From Acidimicrobiia bacterium (lineage in GTDB: Bacteria > Actinomycetota > Acidimicrobiia > IMCC26256 > JAGNEX01), in assembly GCA_020637365.1 (NCBI GenBank), contig JACJWE010000003.1:1-64000 (forward strand): a stretch of 64,000 bases of DNA. Reading direction: 5' to 3'. The translations under genes were made by a program, and so were the position numbers. Of this stretch, positions 1 through 11,856 are shown one piece after another. Position 1 is the stretch's first letter. Every line of letters begins with the position of its first letter. The notes under the pieces are model-generated. The model was not told the DNA's origin. It did not search any database and saw nothing but the letters and a program-made list of their open reading frames with translations.

Positions 1-1272
1 CACACGCCCCCGCTCGCTGTGCCGACCTCCCAAGTCGGAACACCGGCGGCCGAGCCGACCGTTCTCCCGTGGGACACGCCAGCGTCGACCGGCGTGGCCG
101 AGGCCTCCACTTACTCCCCGGCAATGTCAGCGAGCGGGCCAAGTACGAGCGCACCAGTGCCCACGACTGCAGCGTCGAACGGCAACGACAAAGAGAGCAG
201 TGAAAACCTGTCGACAACTGGGGACTCATCCGCAGCAACCACGGCAGTTGATGGACTCAGCACAGAACCAGAGGACCCGACGGCCCCACCCGCTCCAAGC
301 CCGGCCGGTGTATGCGCCAACAAACCAACATCGGTGGCCGACATGGCGGCGTTCGTGATCATGCCCGGGTTCACTCCCGACCAGCTACCCCAGGCCAGGG
401 CTCGTCTCTCCGGTCCGGGACGACCCGGAGGGTTCTTTGTCGGCGGCAATCCGAACAACAGTCAAGGGCAGACCCTCCGGTCGATCCAAGACGACTTCGA
501 CGTCTTGATCGCCATCGACGATGAGGGCGGCCGCGTTCAAGGCATCCAGAACATCTTCGGGGCGCTGCCAGCGCCGGCCGCACAGGGCTCGGCCGCGAAC
601 ATCGCGCAACTCGCGACAACTCGTGGCCAACAACTCGCGCAAATCGGCGTCAACATCGACTTCGCGCCCGTGGTTGACATCCGCTCCCCAGCAAGTGAAG
701 GCGTGATCGGCGATCGCTCCTATGGCGACACTCCAGAAGAGGTCGTCGAACGTGCAGGAGCGTTCGCGCAAGGCCTCCGCTCGCAAAACGTCATCCCCAC
801 ACTCAAACATTTTCCAGGCCACGGCTTCTCGTCAGATACCCATCGCGGGCCGGCGACCACTCCCCCATGGGACGAAATGATCGCTACCAGCATTGTGCCC
901 TTCCGCCAGTTGTTGACCGGCCGAACCGCCGTGATGATGGGCCACCTCCAGGTGCCGGGACTCACCGGCGGCGAGCCCGCAACGGTCAGCCCCGCGGCAT
1001 ACGCATACCTTCGCAACGACCTCGGTTTCAACCAGTTGGTCGTGACCGATGACCTGAGTGGCATGAAGGCCATCACCAGCCGCTATTCGCCCGCTCAGGC
1101 AGCGGTAAGGGCGATCGCCGCTGGAGCTGACGTGGCGTTGTTCGCGTCCGACGCTCACTCCGCTGCCGCGCAACAAGCCATTCAAACAGCGGTTGCTTCG
1201 GGCCAGATGTCACAAACTCGGCTTGAGAATGCCGTCGACCACATCTGGGCAGCGACCGGCTGCCAAACCTGA
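1..1272 (+). CDS. Glycoside hydrolase family 3 (NagZ-like beta-N-acetylhexosaminidase), 5' partial
   Basis: Predicted extracytoplasmic hydrolase removing N-acetylglucosamine from wall fragments. The frame is open from base 1, so the N-terminus (probably a signal peptide or anchor) lies outside the window; a GTG at 19 is only the first visible start. The first ~100 residues are a Ser/Thr/Pro/Ala-rich linker. Counting from base 19, the GH3 fold shows DDEGGRVQ (~167-174), DFAPVVD (~214-220), KHFPGHG followed by DTH (~262-275, the NagZ-type His/Asp general acid-base loop) and TDDLSGM (~343-349), which carries the nucleophilic Asp. The domain is complete and unbroken. It precedes an FHA/RodA/PBP group, which fits a role in peptidoglycan turnover. 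The substrate is inferred from the family. Confidence 0.88.
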   Translation, partial: HTPPLAVPTSQVGTPAAEPTVLPWDTPASTGVAEASTYSPAMSASGPSTSAPVPTTAASNGNDKESSENLSTTGDSSAATTAVDGLSTEPEDPTAPPAPSPAGVCANKPTSVADMAAFVIMPGFTPDQLPQARARLSGPGRPGGFFVGGNPNNSQGQTLRSIQDDFDVLIAIDDEGGRVQGIQNIFGALPAPAAQGSAANIAQLATTRGQQLAQIGVNIDFAPVVDIRSPASEGVIGDRSYGDTPEEVVERAGAFAQGLRSQNVIPTLKHFPGHGFSSDTHRGPATTPPWDEMIATSIVPFRQLLTGRTAVMMGHLQVPGLTGGEPATVSPAAYAYLRNDLGFNQLVVTDDLSGMKAITSRYSPAQAAVRAIAAGADVALFASDAHSAAAQQAIQTAVASGQMSQTRLENAVDHIWAATGCQT

Positions 1273-1365
1273 CCGACCAGACCCTGGATCCATGACAAAC
1301 AACAAGCGCTCCATACAGAAGACCGGCCAGTTCGACTCCCGGGCCGCGACGGCGGGTTCCCAACG

Positions 1366-2738
1366 GTGATGCTGGCCGACTCCCAACCCTCCATCTATAT
1401 CCTCATTTTTGCGGCGGTCGCAGGTGTGGTTGCGGTCGTGCTGGTCCAGCGGAACTCGACGGGTCAGCGCCTTCCGTCTCACGAACAGCGATTCCTTGAA
1501 GCGGAACGTGAAATCATCCGCCGCTCTGTCAAGGAAATAGACCGGCACCGCTCGCTGTCGGGGTACGTATCACCCACGCTGCTGCTGGTTCGATACTCCG
1601 ATCACTACGCCAGCATTCTGAGCGATTCTCAACATCAAGACCGAGCGACGCGCGATATCAAGAACGAACTATCACGCGTGTTTTCGAGCAGCGATATGTC
1701 GGCCATGACCGTCAACTACGTCGAAGACGACGTCAACGGCCTCGAACTTGATGTCGATTTCGGACGCCGGACCCAGCACTTCCAACACGACACTCAAGCA
1801 GCGCCGTCAAACGGTTCGTCAACATCAGGTACTCCCGACCAATCTGTCCAGGGTGCGCAGGCAACCCAAAGCGAGCAACAAGGCTCGACCGGTCCCGGGT
1901 CTGACGGCGGCTCATCGGCAGAGGGTCGCAGTTCATGGATGCCAGGCGGCGGGTTCAACCCCCAGCCCGCACCAGCGAACCTAAGTCAGCCTGCTGGCGC
2001 GAATGCCGCCACTCATACCGGACCGGGCGCTGATCACCAGCCCCGTTCTGCTTCATCTGACGGGTTCGCTCGACCTCAGCCACAGCAAGCAAACCCGTCA
2101 GGGCCAGCGCCCGCGCCACCACTAGGACGACCGCCAGCACCTGGGACACCAAGTAAACCGACCCTTGGCAGTCCTCCCCCCGTGGGGAAGAAGGGGATGG
2201 GGCGGTCTGCAGCGGCCCGCCCGGCAGCGGGACATCAGGTCCAGCAACAACCGCCGGTCGGCTATCCCAATCACCCCGTCGGCTACCCACCTCAGCCGGG
2301 TCGCGGCGCCAGTACACCGTTTCCACCTCCACCTCCGCCGTCGCCCGGGCAGCTGTCACATCCAGCTCAAACAATGCACGGCGGATCTCAACAGGGACGA
2401 GCACCGAGTGGAGCGTGGACGATCACTTCGGACTTTTTTCACATGGTCATCAGCCCGGGACAACAAGTGGTGGTCGGCCGAGACACATCAGCTCAGCTGA
2501 AGATCCCCGAGAAGTCTCGGGACGGTGCACCCTTGACCGCGTGTCGCGCCGTCATGCCACCATTTCGGCGACCCGCGACTCGTTGCAGATTTCGGACGGC
2601 TATGGAGGCGCACCCTCGACGCATGGCACCAAGGTCGATGGTCAACGACTGGCTCCACACGTTCCTTTCGCGACGCAATCCGCTGCGACGGTGACACTCG
2701 CCGACGTTGCGACGCTCTACTGCAGACCGGGCGCCTGA
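1366..2738 (+). CDS. FHA-domain protein with N-terminal membrane segment and Pro-rich linker (FhaA-like), frameshifted
   Basis: Predicted phosphothreonine-binding adaptor for Ser/Thr kinases. Order seen: one hydrophobic segment (~residues 9-27), a folded region (~40-135) whose shape recalls the FhaA N-terminal domain, a ~200-residue Pro/Gly/Gln/Ser-rich linker, then a C-terminal FHA domain with VVVGRDTSAQLKIP, a SRRHA block and STHGTKVDGQRL. The first two blocks are in frame 1 and the rest in frame 3. One extra C in the CCC at about 2530 would restore GAPLDRVSRRHA, so this looks like one gene with a homopolymer deletion; the first frame alone would run to 2694. It is followed within two bases by the RodA/FtsW gene, as in actinobacterial fha-rodA-pbpA-pkn operons. 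FhaA identity is by architecture only. Confidence 0.8.
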
Positions 2739-2739
2739 C

Positions 2740-4297
2740 ATGAAGGTCCTCGACGTCGCCACGTCGATCGCATTGGCCTGTATTGGTCTGCTGGCGCTTT
2801 CGAGCGCGCTCATGACCCTCGCAGATCCGGCGGAAGCGCCATTTCGCGGACGGCCACAGGCGCTGGCACCAACCGCGGCATCCGCTGGCAGCACCCCTCG
2901 GCCTTTCGTAGCTTCTTCCACTGGGTGTTCTATCTCCTGACGTTCCCGGTGGTGTGGCCGATCCTCGTTCTGTCGCTCATCGTGTTGGTTCTCGCATCAA
3001 CCGACCCGGAGCTGACCAGTGCTGTTCCGATGATCGGCATCGGCGCAGCGCTCGTCTTCGCCATCACCGTCATCGTCACCCGTTTCATTCCAGGCGTTCC
3101 AGGCTCGCTCCTTGGAGCGGTGCTGACCTGGGCGGTCTTTGGGTGGATCACCCTGTGGAACATCAACCCAGCCGATGCCCAAAGCAACTTCATAGTCATT
3201 CCGGTTGCCATCGTGTTGGGGTTGAGCACACCGTTTACGGTTCGCTTCATCGCACATCATTCGCGTCAGCTGACCTTGATACTCGGTCTCGCCACGGCCG
3301 GGCTGCTCGTGCTTCCCCGCCTTGTAGGCAAGCCGGTCAACAGGGCATACATCGATGTTCAGCTCGGCGGTTTGAGCCTCCAGGTTGGTGAAATCACCCG
3401 GGTCTGCCTGATCTTGTTCATGGGCGTGTTCTTGAGCGATCGTCTGCTCCTGCTTCGGATAGATGCGGTACCGCTCTTCGGTAAACGCTTCACCGAAATC
3501 CCCGGTCTGCGACGGTTCAGCGACGTACACCTGGCCCACAAATGGGACGACTCCATTCGACGTCCGCCCCTCAAGGATCTTCTTCCCTTGGCTGCAGCGG
3601 GCGCGGCCACCCTCGGCCTGTTGGCGATCAACCGCGACCTCGGTACCGCAGTCGTGCTGTTTGCGACCGCGGTGTGCACCGTGACCTTTGCGACCCAACG
3701 CGGGTTCTTTCTTATGGCGAGCGTGCCCATCTTCATACTTGCGCTCGTCATAGGTTTTCATTTCGCCAATGCCGCCCAATTTTCCAACCGGGTCGATGCT
3801 TGGGCCCACCAGTTTGAGCCACCGGTTGACGGGCGACCGACACAACTCGACAACGGACTCCATATGTTGTCTCGCGGCGACCTGTTTGGGGTCGGCGTTG
3901 GCAACGGTGTGGCCGTCGATGTCACCCCCGAGGTCAACAAAGACCTGGTATTGGTCGTCGTCGGTGAAGAGTTCGGGTTCTTGGGGTGGCGGGCTTTTTG
4001 ATGACGGTCGCGGCGGTCGGCATCTTCGGGGTTTCTGCCGCTGGCAAACTTCGGCATGAAGACCCCCAGATCGAGCGGTTCCTGTCGACGGTCGCGTTCG
4101 CTGCTGGCGTGACGATCCTGTTCCAGGTGTTCGTCGTCGGGTCGGGTGTTTCGGCCCTGCTACCTCTGACCGGACTGCCTGTGCCGTTCATGTCGCGAGG
4201 CGCCATGTCGATCTTGGGAGCGTCGGTCTTGTTCGGGCTGATCTTTGCGGGCAGTTCCGCCGCTAGTGCCTCGGCTAACTACAGGAGCTGGCGATGA
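2740..4297 (+). CDS. FtsW/RodA/SpoVE-family (SEDS) peptidoglycan polymerase, frameshifted
   Basis: SEDS glycosyltransferase that polymerises lipid II with a partner class B PBP. ATG at 2740 opens with a TM segment in frame 1; the protein continues in frame 3 (2925-4001) and ends in frame 2 (to 4297). About ten TM segments are visible. Family landmarks: the block INRDLGTAVVLF, GLHMLSRGDLFGVGVGNG before the periplasmic loop, LVVVGEEFGFLG, and the terminal LPLTGLPVPFMSRGAMS. A missing G in the GGGG at 3983-3986 would restore EEFGFLGVAGFLM. A second shift lies between the first TM and ~2900. The gene overlaps the next start by four bases (ATGA), so translational coupling to the PBP is likely. RodA versus FtsW is not decided. 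Confidence 0.85.
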
Positions 4298-6017
4298 GAT
4301 CTGCTACTCCACCCGCCTTCCGCATGTCACGTCTGTTCGGTGTCGCGTTCGCTGCCCTGTTCTTGGCCGTGATCGGCAAGTTTGGCCACGCTGCACTGTT
4401 CGCAACGTCATCAAAAGATGTGCAGGTCGTCTTTGGGTCAGAAAGCGAACGTCCGGAACGCCTTCAGTTTCGTGAGAATCGCGCCACGATCCGCTCGGCC
4501 AACGACGCCGAGATCGCGGTCGGTTTGGACAACCGATGAACCAGACAACACCACCACGACGACTACCCCAGACAGTACAAACGCATCCGAGGCGGCCAAC
4601 TCCACCACAACGGCGGTCGTCGACGAAGCGAGCGCTCATGAGGAGACGAGCGAGTCCGAAAGAAGAGCGATCCAGGCGATGCGTATTGGCACCGCGAATA
4701 TCCAGGAGGCCCGTTGTACGCCCATATCGCCGGGTACATCACGCCATATGGCGCCGACGCGGGGCTTGAAGACGTGCTCGACGACAGCATGACCGACCAT
4801 TCTCGCCGTGGCTCGGTGAACGAATCTGACCCGCCTCTGCCAGAGGTGCAGCTGACCATCAACGATGGGCTGCAGCAGACGGCGGGACGCGCTCAGCGAT
4901 GCGAACCAAGACGGCGCAGTCGTTGTGATGGGTGCGAGTACAGGCAAGGTCTATGCAATGGTGTCCAAACCATCATTTGACCCCAATGACGTCGCCACAA
5001 ACGCAGCTGAATGCGTCCTCGATGATGAGGTCGTCTCATGCGAGGTCAGCGGGTCGACAAAAGCGCGGAGTCGCCGTGGCACAACTGGAACGGCTCGTAG
5101 CGTCCAGCGACCATGTGCTCGAAGCCAGGGCATTCAATTTTCTGTATCCGCCCGGATCGATCTTGAAACCTTTCTGGCTGGCAGCTGCACTGGACCAGGG
5201 CACGCTGGATCAGGACTTTGAGTTCCCACAAGAATCTGTGTTTCTGCCTGAGAACCTCGGCCACTGCCCACCCGGCGACACCTCCTGTGACCTCAGCGCT
5301 GGGGAGATTCACAATGCTGGGGGCGGGTCATGTGGCGGAACCTTGACCGACATCTTGGCCAGGTCGTGCAATATCGCATTTGTTGAGATGGTTCTTGGCA
5401 ACGACACGGTCACTGGTATCGGGCCGGACGGCCTGCAGCAGCAGGTCGACCAGATGGGCTTTAACACGCCACTCCCTTTACGCTGCCCGCCGCCGAACCG
5501 CACTTTCCACGGCCCGCCGTGATGGCAGATTCGGCGATCGCATACAACGTGATCGGCGACAACGACGTTAGGGTGACGCCCTTGTTCATGGCGTCACTCT
5601 TTTCGAGTATCGCTGCAAACGGCGACGCCCCCAACCCGCTCCTCCTCGAGACCGACGAGCCGTCCGTATGGCTTGAAGATGTCATCTCAGAAGACAGCGC
5701 CGCGTTTCTCCGCACTGCCCTGCAAGAAACGCAACCACACTGCGAGTTCAATCGGCCGCAGCCACCTCAGTTTCGGCGCCAAGACCGGGACCCCTCAGGG
5801 AACGGTTGGTGAGGGTCGGAGGGTGGCCTGGACGGTGCTGTTTAGCGTGATCCCTGAAGATGAGTTGGTCGACGACCAAGAGAACGTCGTCGTCGTGACC
5901 GTCATCGAAGACACCCAAGACAAGGGCAGCAAGCTCGGCGGCGGCAGCGACGCCGCCCCTGTTGGCATTCAAGTCCTTGAAAGTGCCGTCTCCCGCCTGG
6001 GGCTGCGGTTCGGCTGA
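4294..6017 (+). CDS. Class B penicillin-binding protein (PbpA-like transpeptidase), several frameshifts
   Basis: Peptidoglycan DD-transpeptidase, partner of the upstream SEDS polymerase. Pieces in successive frames give one colinear protein: N-terminal TM (~residues 12-35), Thr-rich stalk, PBP dimerisation block (HIAGYITPYG, LTINDGLQQ), GAVVVMGASTGKVYAM, the active-site SxxK as PPGSILKPF (~5150), SxN as RSCN (~5366), a VTPLFMASL block, and KTG as GAKTGTPQGTVG (~5780). At least five frame changes are needed; one is explained by a missing C in the CCC near 5479, which restores NTPLPFTLPAAEP. All catalytic motifs survive, so I read this as an active gene hit by indel errors, but true decay is not excluded. 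Stop at 6017, convergent with the minus-strand gene. Confidence 0.82.
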
Positions 6018-7444
6018 TCGGCGTCGGCTGATCGGTTCGTGTCCGCGCAGACAACACCCGGCGCTGACAGCTCGACGCCACGGCGGCGCCCTTGGGTACG
6101 ACACACGACACCCCCAGCAGCGAGACCCCCTGCCCCTGTTCAGGACTGGTATTTGGTGTCGCCGCTTTGACGCTCACCGTGATAGATGCGTTTGGCGTAG
6201 CAGTCATCAGGACCGAGGCTATGGGTGACGCACCACGCCAAAGCATCGTCGGATTGGTGTAAGGAATACCGACGATGGTCACCAAGAAGCGGTCATCGGC
6301 GTAGGCCCATTCACTCGAACGCAGCAGGTAGACGGGGTCGCCCCAACTGGTCCGCAACTGCAGATGGTCGTTCAAGATGTCGTTGTCGTCCCAGGTATAT
6401 CCGTCGATGAACGCACCGGCATACTTCGAGCTGATCTGCGGCACCCAGTAGCCGCTCACGTTGGACTCGATCCGCCCGTAGTCACTCTGCGCGATTGCTC
6501 CAAGCGTTGAACCTGCGGCCGACTCAGAGATACTGAACGCATCACCCGGGTCGAGATACTGCCAGTTTCGGGACGGATCGTTGAGCGGATTGAAGGTGGT
6601 CGTCGTCCTGGGGGCCTGGTCGTCGTCGACCGACGGGTGGTCGGTGGATCGGTGGTCGGCGGATTCGTCCGGGGTGGCGCCGTTGTCGCGGGTCGGTGGA
6701 CGGAGTGGTGACCGAGTTGGTGCGCGCGGCGGGTTGAGTCTGACGCAGCGACCACTTCACGATCATCGTCGTTCTTCGACGTCAACGCCGACTGCGCTCC
6801 GATACCGACCGCTATCCCTGCCAACAGCAACGCCACGGCGACCAGCCCGGTGAGAAGTTTGCGACCCTTTTTGGGCTGCTGTGGCTCAGCGTCGAAGGTT
6901 GGGATATAAGACTGTTCAGTCGCGCGGGTCCTGACCGGCGGGACCGAACCGGGCATGACCGGTGGAACCGAGCCGGGCATAACAGGCGGTACGGACGCGA
7001 TGGTCTCGTCTACAGGGGCCGGTTCGTAGGCCGGTTCGGCGGGGTACTCGCTGAACACCATCGAGTCGCTCGCGACGCCTTCACCCACGTCAACCGCAGG
7101 CGGGATGGGCGGCGGCGGATAGGTCTCATCCGTTGGAACGTCCAGCGTGTCGACCACGAGGTGGGTGTGATTCATACCGGCGGAGCCCACCGTCTCGACC
7201 GGACGGTCCTGCCGCTCCTCGCCAGCGACGGAAACATGTTCGTATTCGTCGCTGTCGGGTCCGTCCACGACGTCGACGGGCATGTCCGAGCGGTCGTTCG
7301 ACTCCGGAAGCTACGAACGAATCGGCCACCTCTCGGGCCGCGTCGTGTGCGCCAGGCGGAAGAGACGCGGTTGGGGTGCCATCACCCAGCTGATCGGGTT
7401 CGGGAAGATCCTGAGGATCAGGTGATTCGGGGGGCGTCGCTCAT
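6018..7444 (-). CDS. Single-pass membrane protein with acidic/Pro-rich cytoplasmic part and secreted domain, frameshifted
   Basis: Unrecognised family. Reading from ATG at 7444: an acidic, Pro-rich N-terminal part (~210 residues) with the short repeat VPPVMPGS, a Lys/Arg stop-transfer KKGRK, one TM (~6790-6870), a Thr/Pro stalk, then a secreted domain of ~150 residues with tryptophan-containing blocks such as SGYWVPQISSKYAG and SSEWAYADDRF. At least three frame changes are needed (near 7420, 7300 and 6640-6460). The C-terminal end is uncertain, because no clean stop is seen before the convergent PBP stop. The architecture (disordered cytoplasmic tail, TM, Thr/Pro stalk, ectodomain) recurs in this island and suggests an envelope sensor or scaffold. 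No function is assigned. Confidence 0.55.
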
Positions 7445-7488
7445 TGGGGATCACGTTTCATTGAGGAATTGTTGTGATACTTCCACAT

Positions 7489-9019
7489 CTATTCGAGGGT
7501 CACATCACCCGCGCCGTAACGCACGTCGATGATCTCGATGGAACCGTCATCCATACCGACCGCCAACTTGGTTCCATCGGGCGCCCATGCCAAAGACAGC
7601 GGCTTCTTCGACAAGCTCTTCGAGGAGGCTGCCCAACCGCCCCTGTCTCGGATGTCGATCGCTCCGGTGTAGCGGCCACCATCAATGGTTGCGAGCAACG
7701 AATCGTTGGGCGACCATGCGGCAGCCCGGCAGGCTGGCGATTCGCTCCATTACCTATGAAATCGTCGTCTGTGACTCTAACGACTGGAACCCACCCACTG
7801 CGACGGACGGCTGAGAACTCTGGGCCAGCTGCGTGCCACGCCACCTCGACCACCTTCGAGGAATCGTTGGGGCTCCTCCACACATCTGGTTCTCCACCCC
7901 CAACTGCCACAGCCCAAATGCGCCTTGGCTGTTACCAAACGCCACCCGACCCGCATTTGGCGACCAGGCGACGGCAGTGCCGCCCGGTCCGGTGTCAAGA
8001 CGGTCGAGCTTTTCACGGGTATATGCGCTCCACACGCGGAAGGTCCCGTCGTCGCTGGCGGATGCCAGATATTGGCTATCGCCCGACCAGGCAACCGCTC
8101 GAATGGCGGCGCTATGTCCAACAAGGCTGTGTAGATGCTGACCGGTGGTGGCGCTCCACACCCAGATGTCGTTGGCGAACCCGCCGCCAGCGATCCGCGT
8201 GCCATCGGGCGACCACCGAATCGTGATGAGTTCTTCATAAGGATCAGGGGCATCGATTTCGCGTTTGAGATTCTGGCTATCCGGCCGCCACCACGGCACC
8301 GTCATGTCCCAGATCCGCACCACAGAGTCTTGTCCTGCCGACACCAAGCTGCGACCGTCTGGCGACCAGGACACGGACCGGACGCGACCCTCGTGACCTT
8401 TAAGAACACCGCGGGTCTGGAGCTGGGAAGCCACGTATCCACCTCCGAGCCCCACGGCCGCCAAACCACCGGCGATCTTGAAGAACCGTCGACGGGTGAG
8501 TCGCCTCTTCGCAGGTGGAGGCGCCGTCGGTGCCCCGCCGGACGCCGTTGCGGGTGAAACGGCACCCGGGCTACCAGCGGAAGGCCCCGCACCGGCACCG
8601 GCCCCCGACGCGGCCCCTGTCGACATGTTCTGTCCGTGGTGCGGTGCCGGATGCACGGACGCCCCACCGGCCATCGAGCCGACGGGTGGCGGCCCACCGA
8701 TACTGGGGTTCGCTGATTTTGGGCGAGCTTTCCGTTGAACATCCGCTAACGCCTGTCGGGTAGTCAGCAGGTCGTTCTGCAGATCACGCAAGGCGGCTTG
8801 ATCCTGACGTTGCTGCTCTTGAGTCAGCCGAAGTTGACGGAGCAACTCCCCCGCGTGAGCATCGGGATCGGTGACGAGCGCGACATCGATCTGAGAGCGC
8901 CCAACCTCCACCGGGCCAGGTCCCGCCGGATGGTGGTCACTTAACTCCCCCTGCTCGAGTTCATCCCGGCCAAGCTCCTCTCTGCTCGGCCCGTCCGCAC
9001 TCAACCTGTCCCCACTCAA
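7489..9019 (-). CDS. WD40 beta-propeller with internal Tat-like signal anchor and N-terminal coiled coil, frameshifted
   Basis: Starts at TTG 9019 with GAGGAG eight bases upstream. Residues 1-57 are acidic; 58-98 form a predicted coiled coil; 100-170 are Gly/Ala/Pro-rich; 175-181 read TRRRFFK, a twin-arginine motif, followed by a hydrophobic stretch (182-200); then about seven WD repeats (GHEGRVRSVSWSPDG, VRIWD and similar). The main frame runs to ~7880, and two further frames complete the last blades to the stop at 7489. The motif suggests a folded propeller exported by Tat and left anchored, with the N-terminus in the cytoplasm. A clear paralogue lies at 26681-28042. Target unknown. The coiled coil resembles that of the gene upstream. 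Confidence 0.75.
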
Positions 9020-9220
9020 CGCGGTACTCCTCTGCGCGGCTCGCTTCTGAGGTTTGGTCGCCCCGAGAGGGCGGCGATGCTTGTCACGACGTCGTCCCCT
9101 TTGACTCGATCGCGCCCGTCGGACTCCAATGCATCAGCGCCCCCGAGTCCATGAGCCGTCGCTTTCGATCATTCCCTCGGCGAGGCAACCCGATCGGTGT
9201 CAGTCGCATGAGCGCCACGA

Positions 9221-10080
9221 TCAGGAGGTTGCCGCAGTGATAGCGAGGCCGACACCGAGCCCGATGAGAGCGAGCGCAACGGCGATCCCCGCAAAGTGGC
9301 GAGTGCCCAACCATGCTGATGGCGGCGGACCCGACGCAACCGCAGATGCTCGTTTCAGCCGCCGCGCCCGCACCCGGGCCGCGAGCGATCGAGCGAACGA
9401 AGCGACCTTGCCCCCCACCGCCTTGGGCATCTGCCACAAGATGAGCTTGAGCTGCCGAAAGATCCGCTTGAGCAGCCAGACGGTAAGGATGAACGGAGAG
9501 AAGATGACAAGAAGCAGATAGACGATGCCTTGAGCTATTGCCAGCGAGACACGGTAAATCCGCGCACGCCACCAGGTCTGCGTAGCGGGGGACGTGGTCC
9601 CCAAAGGTGTTTGGAGCCCCGAGTTGGTCGACGGGGACGACTGCGGCACGGCGTGGTTGCCTGCAGTTACCTGGGCTCGTCCTGTGCCGATTAATGGCGG
9701 CGCCCCGACCATTACACGCGAACCCCCGACCGGACCTGCGTGTGCAATGTTTTGTTGGCCTGAGGGGCGCCCGACGAGCCGCCGTCTGTTGTCTCGGACG
9801 TTGCCAGCCCTGGAACGCCGGCGCGACGCCCCTGCAAATCTGCGAGTGCCCGCCGGGCGTCCACCAGATCAGCCCGTAGTTGTTGGAGCTGCTGCTTGTC
9901 GCTGCGCTGTTCGGCAAGGACGCTCTGGAGAAGGGCACGCACATCGTCAGCTTCGGCGTTCGACGACGCTTCAGAACCGGGCAGTTTGTCCATGGGCGGC
10001 TCGGTCGACCGCTCACTCAACTCGGCGGGTTGGTCTCCGAATACTGCTGTGACCAGCTCCGCATCGAGCACATTCGGCAA
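9221..10080 (-). CDS. Coiled-coil protein with two membrane segments, frameshifted
   Basis: No named family recognised. From TTG at 10080: an acidic N-terminus, a coiled coil at ~46-86 (QQLQQLRADLVDARRALADLQ), a disordered segment, then a break at ~9712. The second frame gives a hydrophobic segment (IVYLLLVIFSPFILTVWLL), a basic amphipathic stretch and a terminal TM (FAGIAVALALIGLGVGLAI). The coiled coil resembles residues 75-97 of the WD40 protein encoded just downstream on the same strand (LRDLQNDLLTTRQALADVQ), so the two proteins may pair or share a docking partner. It is divergent from the PknD-like kinase; the 296 bases between them should hold both promoters, but I see no convincing -35/-10 pair. 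Confidence 0.6.
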
Positions 10081-10376
10081 TCCCCGTGGTGAACGGCAGC
10101 AACGTCGTCACTGGCGTCAACCAGTTGTTCCGTGGCTCGTTGTCGCCGACCTATCCGCACAGCAAGACCTTTCACAAGCCCCATGTGCGAGCCAGCTCTA
10201 TGAGCAGAACGGACGGCAGTGGGGGCACCATCAAACGTGTGGTGACGCTAGCAACTGCTACTCATCACCGCCATATGGGTCGTTGGTCAGCGCGCCATCC
10301 ACGGCCACCTACAATGGCACCTCAATACGCTCTCTGGTCGAAGGCATTCTCGACCTCCCCACCGAAGAGATGAACC

Positions 10377-11856
10377 ATGCCCCACGGAACTGTCACCCCC
10401 GAACCGCCCGATCTGATCGATGACCGCTTTGAGGTACTCGAGCTCCTCGCCGTTGGCGGGTTCGCCCGCGTCTATTTGGCGCAAGACCGAACGACCGACC
10501 ACACCGTCGCGATCAAATGGCTGGCGCTGCCTCCGAAAAACGGCCCCTGATTCGGATGAAGATTGGAGCTCGCGTTTTGAGCGGGAATGCAAACTCCAGC
10601 GTGTGGCGTCGGGGGTCTCGGGCGTACCCGCCTATTTGGGACACAGCGTGTCCTCGTCCGAACGCCCGTGGTTGGCGCTTGAATTCATCAATGGCCCATC
10701 GCTGCATGAACGGGTCGTCGGCAACCGGCGCAGGATGAATGACCGAGACGTGGCGGTGTTCTCCCACCAGCTCTTCACGACTCTTTCGGCGATTCACAAA
10801 CGCGGTGTCGTACACCGAGATCTTCACCCGGCAAACATTCTCTTGGGTCCGGGGATCGGCCCCTATCTGGTCGACTTCGGGATCAGCTTTCACGAACAGG
10901 CCGACCGCATCACCAAGACGGCTTTGAACATCGGGTCCCTCGGCTACCGATCGCCCGAGCGGATCAGAGCGACGCGGTCGCATCAGCGTGCGAGCCACGT
11001 TCAGCGACAACGCTTTTTGAACAAGAGACCAAGGCACCGGTTGACTGGTGGGCGTTTGGCTGTGTGGTCGCATTCTCGGTGCTCGGGTTCGACATTTTTG
11101 CCAGCGAAGAAGAAGCGCTTCGGCACAGCCGCGGCTCGATGGGTTGCCATCGAACCTCCGCGATGTGGTGGACACGTGTTTGCGACGCAACCCTCCAGCC
11201 ACCGAAACCGAGATCCAGCAGGCCCTGCCTCCCGACGCTCAACGGCTTCTGCAGGACGCGCTCTCGGCGCTGGACCCGCGTCAGCCAGCGGTGGCGTGTC
11301 GAACCCCCTCAAGCCGGTAAGGCGTCGCTCGGATCGAGGTCGGGACGAGGGCCGGGCAAGAAGCGCCGGAGCCCTTCGGTTCCTCCGGTTCGCTCTGTCT
11401 AACCCGCGCGCCCGATCAGAGACGGCCGAGTTGGGCACGGAAGCTGCACCGATCGAGGAATACGCCGACGGTCATGCCACCGACGAACGCGCCGCCGCGG
11501 ACCACAACCTTCCGCCAGAAAGACCGCCGATTCCGCGATCGTCACGGCAACGCGGCGAGGTTGCTTCGCCGCCGCCCGTCCGACCCTCAGCCATCGAGTC
11601 GATGCCCAGCGACGTGGCCCGCATCGAAAGTGCTGGTGTCCTGAGTGACAGCCGCGAGGTAGGCCAAACGCCACAAGGGCTGGCCAAACGACACAGCCCG
11701 TCCTCCGATCGACCCGGGGGCCGCCAGCGACTCCGTCCCCACGAACTCCCCCGCTGGCCGATCGGACCCGCTACCAAGCAACGGGGAGGCGCACCTCGGG
11801 CCTGCAGGAGCGGGGGAGCCCGGGCCCCGGACGCAGGTCGGGTGCCCCTCCTGTGA
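10377..11856 (+). CDS. Ser/Thr protein kinase catalytic domain (PknD-like), frameshifted
   Basis: Hanks-type kinase. ATG at 10377 gives a Gly-rich loop (AVGGFARVYLAQD) and the VAIKWL lysine; the frame then stops at 10550. Frame 1 continues with LALEFINGPSLHERV, the catalytic loop HRDLHPANILL (~10815-10850), VDFGIS (DFG) and GYRSPERI (APE-like). Later lobes (WWAFGCVVAFSVLGFDIFAS; LRDVVDTCLRRNP) lie in other frames up to ~11320, then a Pro-rich segment in frame 1 runs to 11856. Every key catalytic residue is present, so activity is likely if the breaks are artefacts. It is probably the N-terminal part of one receptor kinase ending at 15022: nothing between looks like a new gene start, and a TM plus NHL propeller follow. 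The alternative is two or three separate genes. Confidence 0.8.

Noticed and set aside
2510..2540. Programmed frameshift in the FHA gene
   Set aside because: No slippery heptamer or downstream structure; one missing C in a short C run explains it, as in many other genes here.
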